Shown: positions 58,768 through 64,000 of the stretch, in pieces
Position numbering within the stretch: the first letter of the stretch is position 1
Layout of the letters: the number at the start of each line of letters is the position of its first letter
Assembly: GCF_045679555.1 (NCBI RefSeq)
Contig: NC_092096.1
Span: forward strand, 23,872,810 to 23,936,809
Direction of reading: 5' to 3'
Length of the DNA: 64,000 bases
Origin: Salvelinus alpinus
Taxonomy: Eukaryota > Chordata > Actinopteri > Salmoniformes > Salmonidae
Translations under genes and position numbers: made by a program
The notes under the pieces: model-generated
What the model saw: only the letters and a program-made list of their open reading frames with translations
Database searches by the model: none
What the model was told of the DNA's origin: nothing

Positions 58768-58768
<1 letters not shown>
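58610..58768 (-). repeat. Intron 7 segment, copy B (partial, minus sense)
   Basis: The stretch gattgactatttactgtaca, cgttcattgta and aaatcaatctggtt matches copies A and C, but the part carrying the shared frame is diverged or lost. A (CA)n follows at 58769-58826. Confidence 0.8.

Positions 58769-58826
<58 letters not shown>
58769..58826. repeat. (CA)n microsatellite
   Basis: About 58 bp of (AC)n adjoining copy B. Confidence 0.95.
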
Positions 58827-58828
<2 letters not shown>

Positions 58829-59024
58829 GCACACACAGAATGTCAGTGAGTCTTGCCTTAGGTAGCATAGGTATACCCTCATAGGTAGCATCATTTAAAA
58901 AAAAAAAATATGTTTATCTTTTTTTACATTTGTTTTTTGTACAGCAGATACAAACATACACATACGAACAACAACTTAGAGACACACAAAAAGCGACTAC
59001 ATCTCATCTGTCCAGACCCACATG

Positions 59025-59399
59025 CTCCCACCCCCATCCCTAGTGCCTGGTCACACCCCCATCCCTAGTGCCTGGTCACACCCCCATCCCTAGTGCCTGG
59101 TCACACCCCCATCCCTAGTGCCTGGTCACACCCCCATCCCTAGTGCCTGGTCACACCCCCATCCCTAGTGCCTGGTCACACCCCCATCCCTAGTGCCTGG
59201 TCACACCCCCATCCCTAGTGCCTGGTCACACCCCCATCCCTAGTGCCTGGTCACACCCCCATCCCTAGTGCCTGGTCACACCCCCATCCCTAGTGCCTGG
59301 TCACACCCCCATCCCTAGTGCCTGGTCACACCCCCATCCCTAGTGCCTGGTCACACCCCCATCCCTAGTGCCTGGTCACACCCCCATCCCTAGTGCCTG
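59025..59399. repeat. 25-bp minisatellite, 15 identical copies
   Basis: The unit cccccatccctagtgcctgg plus tcaca repeats without a base change that I can see. It lies close to the midpoint between the inverted copies A and C. Confidence 0.97.
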
Positions 59400-59944
59400 C
59401 GTTATTGTTTGCCACTTGACCTTAAATTGTACCCATTAATTTCATTATTTCAATAATAAATCATGTTTCCATTGTGTTAATGATGGAGATTGATTTCCAG
59501 GTTTTTACTCTAAGTTTATTCCAGAAGAGTAATGAGAAGAGAATCGTCCAGGCCGTTGGGTGTCTGACCACACCCCATATGCCAGGTCTTGAAATACGCA
59601 GACAGACGGATTAACAAGTGTGTTTACATTGTAACACTTCTGACAGACAACTTTCTAGCTCCGCCCATAACTTTTGGAATTCATAGTGTTCCCAGAAGGC
59701 TTAATAGGATTAATGAGTCATTATTAGTTTTACACTTAAGACATGACTCTGCCGTTGTGAATTTTGTCTCTGGTATAATAAGTTCTATACCTTCGTTTAT
59801 ACTGGATTAAGCGTACATTTTCATTAACTGTTTCGTTAGTTTTGCTCCAACATTCCCTCCATCTTGTGCCAACATCACTCTCCTAGTCAGCATCGTGGGT
59901 GTGTTTGAATGTGTGTGTGTTTGTTTGATTGTGTGTGTATTTTT

Positions 59945-60415
59945 CAATGTGTTTTTTTTTTTTGCTCGTGCAGCGTGGTCCTTGCGCACGTTTGTGTATA
60001 GATAGCTGAGGAACTGCATTTCAACTGACGTATTTTCATGTTCTCAGCACTCGTTCCACAAGAATAATCTCTTCTTTGAAAAGAAAGACAAGATTGACTG
60101 GCTGCACAAACGAGTGTTGGGTGAAACACTGCCAGGATTCATAGCTGGATGCACAACACACACAGAGTGTACAGCATTCTCTCAAGGAATTAGCCTACAT
60201 CCCTCCTGCTATGGATACGACATGCTGTCACAGTCACACACCCCCCGGCCCGCATATGAAGAACCAGATTGATTTCTACAATGAACGTGTACAGTAAATA
60301 GTCAATCTGCATTAGTAAAGATGTGAAACATTTTCGTCACTAAAGGTGAGGCTACATGGGTGTGTGTCATTGTAGTTGATGTCAGAACAGTGAGTCTCCT
60401 AGTTCGCATCATGTG
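59945..60415 (+). repeat. Intron 7 segment, copy C (plus sense)
   Basis: Inverted relative to copy A. It includes an acceptor-like ttttcatgttctcag at 60033-60047, then a frame reading HSFHKNNLFFEKKDKIDWLH, KRVLGETLPGFIAG, and ending in PRPAYEEPD and a stop at 60270-60272. I do not recognise the product. The frame could be a decayed terminal exon or chance. Confidence 0.7.
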
Positions 60416-60599
60416 AGGTAGACCTCCTGAGGGACACAGTGAAGAGTTGACAGCAGAGTTTGTTCCTCTTTTCTATTTTACACTCTGCTCTTTTCTTATC
60501 TCTTATTTTCTCCCTCACATCTTTTCTCTTCCTTGTTTTCGTCTCGTTCCAAGTCTCTGAGGGCTAGCGTTCTCTCCCTTTGCTTTTGAGAGGAAAGGG

Positions 60600-60760
60600 A
60601 GGGAGAGAGGGAGCGAGCAAGAGGGAGCGTGAGCGCGGGGGTGGGGAGCGTGAGCGCGGGGGTGGGGGGCGTGAGCGAGCGGGGGTGGGGGGCGTGAGCG
60701 AGCGGGGGTGGGGGAGCGAGCGGGAGGGAGGGAGAGGGAGGGAGAGAGCTAGAGAGAGAT
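60600..60760. repeat. G-rich array (gggggtggggggcgtgagcg)
   Basis: Four to five units of about 25 bp, each with G runs of four to six on the + strand, embedded in a longer GA-rich stretch. It has high G-quadruplex potential by inspection. Minus frames rich in Pro/Ser are by-products. Confidence 0.85.
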
Positions 60761-61565
60761 GGGCACAGACCGGTGGAGAGGGGTGACTGAGAGGGAGGAG
60801 AGTAAAGGGAGAGAGAGGTGCACACTGGGATTGAGTATATGGGCTTATCATCACTCCATCAGACCAGGAGTCAGACGGTGACCTTGAGCACATTTTTTCA
60901 TCATATTTTCTTTTCTTTTGCGTTTTCTCTCTCTCTCTCTCTCACTCATTCTCTCTCTCATTCTCTCTCTCATTCTCTCACTTTTTTCACCCCTCAAAAC
61001 CACTCAGAATGAAAAGCAGTGCCTCCGCCATGCCAACTGTTGCTAAGGCGGCCCTGAGCTAACTGCGGACGGTCGGGCAGGCAGGCCTTAGGGCTCGAAG
61101 ACGCAGCTAGACTTGAATCACATTTTGTCCAAAGCCTTCTTTAGTGGAACTGAGGACAAATGCTCTGTCTTATTGAACATTGATTATCTAAGACCCAGGC
61201 CCCTTGATTGGCTCAAAATTGGTCCTTACACTAAGCTGTGATTTGGTTAGTACTGGATAAACAGAGTCGTGATTTGGCTGGGCCAACTGATTGCCTGCCA
61301 GTTTAGTCACCGGTGTTTCAGCTCTGTTTGGAGGAGAATATGAAGAGATGGGCATAGACAGATAGAGGGGTGGGAACTGTAGGGTTGGCGTTGTATACTC
61401 TCAAAGCCAGTCAGATGGATAGATGGTTGGATGGACTTTTATAAAATAGGCTAAAATCCAAATCTGACCCTTCATACTGTACAACTATGGCCATTGGCTA
61501 CCTAATCACCCCCGAGCTTCCAATTGGCTCAATCACCTACCCTCTCCACGGCAACTCCACTTTAC
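60761..61565 (+). other. Intron 7, unannotated part
   Basis: Apart from a CT-rich stretch at 60920-60985, nothing is recognised; there is no match to the next expected exoc4 exon. Confidence 0.5.
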
Positions 61566-62400
61566 TGACTTTATTGTCCCCATGGGGACATGTTGTTCCA
61601 GTATCATGTACACGTTTAAAGTGCCGTTTAAATACAGTAGACAACAAATTGACAATACAACATTCATAACAGTTACATACCAATAAAAAGAGACTAGCCT
61701 GCTGGCCTTACTGGGTCGATAGGATCGAGCTGTTTAGGAGGGATATCACACCTGACACACATTATTGTCTAGTTCTGTTATTCCTGCTGGGGGGGGGGTA
61801 CCCTATACCTGCACCCAGAGGGGAGTAGTTCAAAGTCTGGGTACAGGGGGTGGCTTGGGTCAAAAATATTTAGTGAGCCTTGCTGATGGCCCTGACCTTA
61901 AAGATCTCGTTCAGGCCTGTCTGTTTGACTCCTAGTACTTTGCTTGACGTGGTGATAATCCTTCTCAGCATGTTTCTCTGGTTGACAGTGGTCTTGCTAA
62001 ACCAACAAACAATAGGAAAAGTTGAAATAGTCTCAATGAAAGATCTGTAAAACAGAGTCAGTATAGTCCAGTCAACAATTAAAGATCCCAGCTTGTTGAG
62101 AAAGTACAGTCTCTGACTCTTTTTGTAGATCAGATCTGCACATTTACTACACTGAAGCTTATTGTCCAAGAGGACAGCCAGATATGTGTATTTCTCTATG
62201 TTCTGACCTGTTTCAGAGGTAGGTGGTGTTCTCTTCCTGAAGTCTATGCACATCTCTTTGGTCTTGTTGGTATTGAGGACCAAGTGTGATTCCTCACACC
62301 ACTCTACAAAGTCATCTAGGACCGGGCCATGGGGTTCCTCATCATCATGCAACAGGCTGATCAAGGCAGTGTCATCAGCAAACTAAACTAGGTGTCTGTC
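61566..62400 (-). mobile_element. Rex1-like non-LTR retrotransposon fragment
   Basis: On the minus strand a frame from about 62390 has FADDTALIS (reverse transcriptase motif C). The 164-codon open part (62364-61870) follows with VEWCEESHLVLNTNKTKEM and KSQRLYFLNKLGSL, then RSFIETISTFPIVCWF. The 3' end at the left contains tttattgtccccatggggac, a tail typical of Rex1-type LINEs as I recall. The element is truncated at both the 5' end and part of the reverse transcriptase. There is a shift or stop just upstream of 62364. Confidence 0.8.
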
Positions 62401-62965
62401 AGGATGGGAACTAGTACAACTATTAGTGTACAGTCGGTTGTCCTAAATACAATACTAAAATAAAGGCACATGAAAGAGTTTGTGTCAGGGAAGATGGATA
62501 GAGAGTTAAAGAGAGTTGGAGAAAGAGAGAGGAGGGAGTGGAGGTATTGCGCGGCTGTGCTGTGCCTTTGTGTTAATGGAAGGCATTAAGCCGTTCGCTC
62601 TCCAGCGGCGCGGGCACTAGAGCTGCTACCGCTGCCTCCGCTCTGCCAACCCCAGGTTGCCAGGGGCTCCTCACTCCCCCGCCGCCGCGATGTGCGATAA
62701 TGTCATCTCTTGATTAGAATACTCATTATGTGAAATGAGGTTTTCTTATTCAGTCATTCGTGTTATTATTTTCTGGACGATTGTATCTTTGTGAGTCTCT
62801 CCTTCTCTCCCACTCCCTCTCTCAATCCTTCTTATCCCAATTTCTTTCCATCCCTCTCTCTTTCTCTCCCTCAATCACCATTTCGCTCTATCTCTTTCCC
62901 CCTCCCTTCCTCTATCCCTCTCTCTACCCTCTCCCCCCTCCTTCCTGCTCCCTTCAAGAGACAAA
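62401..62965 (+). other. Intron 7 between the LINE fragment and the 31-bp array
   Basis: Contains a CT-rich low-complexity stretch at 62795-62950. No exon is seen. Confidence 0.5.
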
Positions 62966-62967
62966 CT

Positions 62968-63235
62968 CAGTATGACAGCAGCACATGTTAATGCCTGATA
63001 GTCTGGCAGCAGCACATGTTAATGCCTGATAGTCTAGCAGCAGCAGCACATGTTAATGCCTGATAGTCTAGCAGCAGCACATGTTCATGCCTGATAGTCT
63101 AGCAGCACATGTTCATGTCTGATAGTCTAGCAGCAGCACATGTTCATGCCTGATAGTCTGGCAGCAGCACATGTTCATGCCTGATAGTCTGGCAGTGGCA
63201 CATGTTCATGCTTGACAGTCTGGCAGCAGTGTAGA
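62968..63235. repeat. 31-bp minisatellite, about 9 copies
   Basis: The unit is ggcagcagcacatgttcatg plus cctgatagtct; the number of 'agc' steps varies, and ttaatg/ttcatg is a site of change. Confidence 0.93.
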
Positions 63236-63265
63236 TTCCTGAGGGAGGCTGTATGGCAGGCTACT

Positions 63266-63481
63266 CTTTGCCCTGCCTCTACTCTGATAGTGGGGTGCTA
63301 TAGTTCACATATTCCACCCTGCAGCGGCCTGGTGAGCGTGTGTGAGCGTGTGTGTCGGCTTGTGTGTGTCGACTTGTGTGTGTGCACTTGTGTGTGTGCA
63401 CTTGTGTGTCCTTGCAGTCTGCCCTGCCTCTACTCTGACAGTGGGGTGCTATAGTTCCCATATTCCACCCTGCAGCGGCCT

Positions 63482-63528
<47 letters not shown>

Positions 63529-63530
63529 TT
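63266..63530. repeat. Two-copy tandem duplication with (GT)n
   Basis: tgccctgcctctactctga with gtggggtgctatagttc and attccaccctgcagcggcct occurs at about 63270 and again at about 63421, offset near 152 bp. The first copy ends in GT-rich sequence and the second in a perfect (GT)n at 63483-63526; both are followed by ccttgcagtctgc. Confidence 0.88.
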
Positions 63531-63573
63531 GCAGTCTGCAGGTGTGAAACGTACCCACTATCATGAAACATCT

Positions 63574-63835
63574 CTACTAGCTAGTATCTATGCTCAGGTG
63601 TGTGTGGTGAGATGTTGTTGGCCCTTGTCTAGGTGTAGATTAGATCTTTTTGGCAGTTGTCTATGTTGTCTCTTGTTATTTCAGGTGTGTTCTGAAGACT
63701 AGCAGTTGTGCACTAGCATCTATATATTAGCTAGTGGCTCAGGTGTGTGTTGAGATGCTGTTGGGTCTTGTCTAGGTGTAAATTAGTGGCGGCCATCTTT
63801 TCGACAGTTGTTGTCTCTTGTTCACGTCTGTGCTG
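63574..63835. repeat. Two-copy tandem duplication of about 140 bp
   Basis: agctagt, tatctatgctcaggtgtgtg and cttgtctaggtgtagatta with cagttgt...gtctcttgtt occur at 63578-63690 and again, diverged, at 63728-63820. Sequence to the end of the window (63836-64000) shows nothing recognisable. Confidence 0.75.
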
Positions 63836-64000
63836 TAGTGCTGAGTTATTAGTGCTTTTTGAGGTTGGTTCGATTATGAAAAAAAATTATCATGGTTTTC
63901 GATAACTTTTTAAAATAATGACATTACTTTGATTTTAGAGCTTTTTCATGGAAATTCCAAAGGCCAAAATAGTGAACATTCAATATCCAAACATTGAAAA

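Noticed and set aside
59025..59399. CRISPR-like regular repeats
   Set aside because: Units are contiguous with no spacers, and the organism is a vertebrate.

Overview
The window is vertebrate genomic DNA from a salmonid fish (trout, salmon or charr type). Several signs point there. It carries Tc1 elements of the Sleeping Beauty ancestral type, with terminal repeats starting CAGTTGAAGTCGG. It has tRNA-derived SINEs with the salmonid tail '...gacttgcctagttaaataaaggt', a 5S rRNA-derived SINE, and palindromic MITE-like elements that I recognise as common in salmonid DNA. Minisatellites and (CA)n tracts are very dense. There is no prokaryotic content: no operons, ribosome binding sites or CRISPR arrays.

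The only host gene I can support is exoc4 (Sec8, exocyst complex component 4) on the + strand. Its first seven coding exons lie at 5297-5376, 9075-9264, 13432-13626, 31267-31460, 34245-34354, 42042-42288 and 56952-57126. All splice phases agree. Together they encode exactly 397 codons, about 40% of a protein that is about 970 residues long in vertebrates. The rest of the gene lies beyond the right edge. A compact promoter with a ZNF143-type motif and an inverted CCAAT box precedes exon 1. Almost everything else is intronic.

Layout. 1-5170: upstream region made of old interspersed repeats, a 70-bp tandem array and an abundant repeat that ends just before the promoter. Intron 1 (5377-9074): a 24-bp array, a second copy of a 640-bp upstream segment, and a SINE fragment. 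Intron 2 (9265-13431): a Sleeping Beauty-type Tc1 split by a non-LTR retrotransposon. Intron 3 (13627-31266): a hAT transposase scrap, a deleted Tc1, an 8.2-kb array of about 111 copies of a 74-bp satellite with higher-order duplications, a SINE, a 30-bp array, a hairpin MITE, and long pyrimidine and (GGAC)n tracts. Intron 4 (31461-34244): a 35-bp array. Intron 5 (34355-42041): a 23-bp array, a 5S-derived SINE, a 39-bp array, a 50-bp array, and a nearly complete DD35E Tc1 that carries a SINE with perfect 15-bp target-site duplications. Intron 6 (42289-56951): a ghost duplicate of the end of exon 6, a 43-bp array, a 25-bp array split by an L2-type LINE, and a 4.9-kb array of 44-50-bp units. Intron 7 (57127-64000, open): three related copies of one segment, two of them inverted around a perfect 25-bp x 15 array, a G-rich tract, a Rex1-like LINE fragment, and small tandem duplications.

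By my arithmetic, tandem arrays with units of 20 bp or more cover roughly a third of the window. Many long open frames are by-products of arrays whose unit length is a multiple of three or which lack stops. I do not annotate those as genes. I found no convincing new enzymatic system. The points most worth a second look are the exon 6 ghost duplicate, the nested transposon stack in intron 5, the higher-order structure of the 74-bp satellite, the inverted segment in intron 7, and the direct repeats around the promoter and exon 1.
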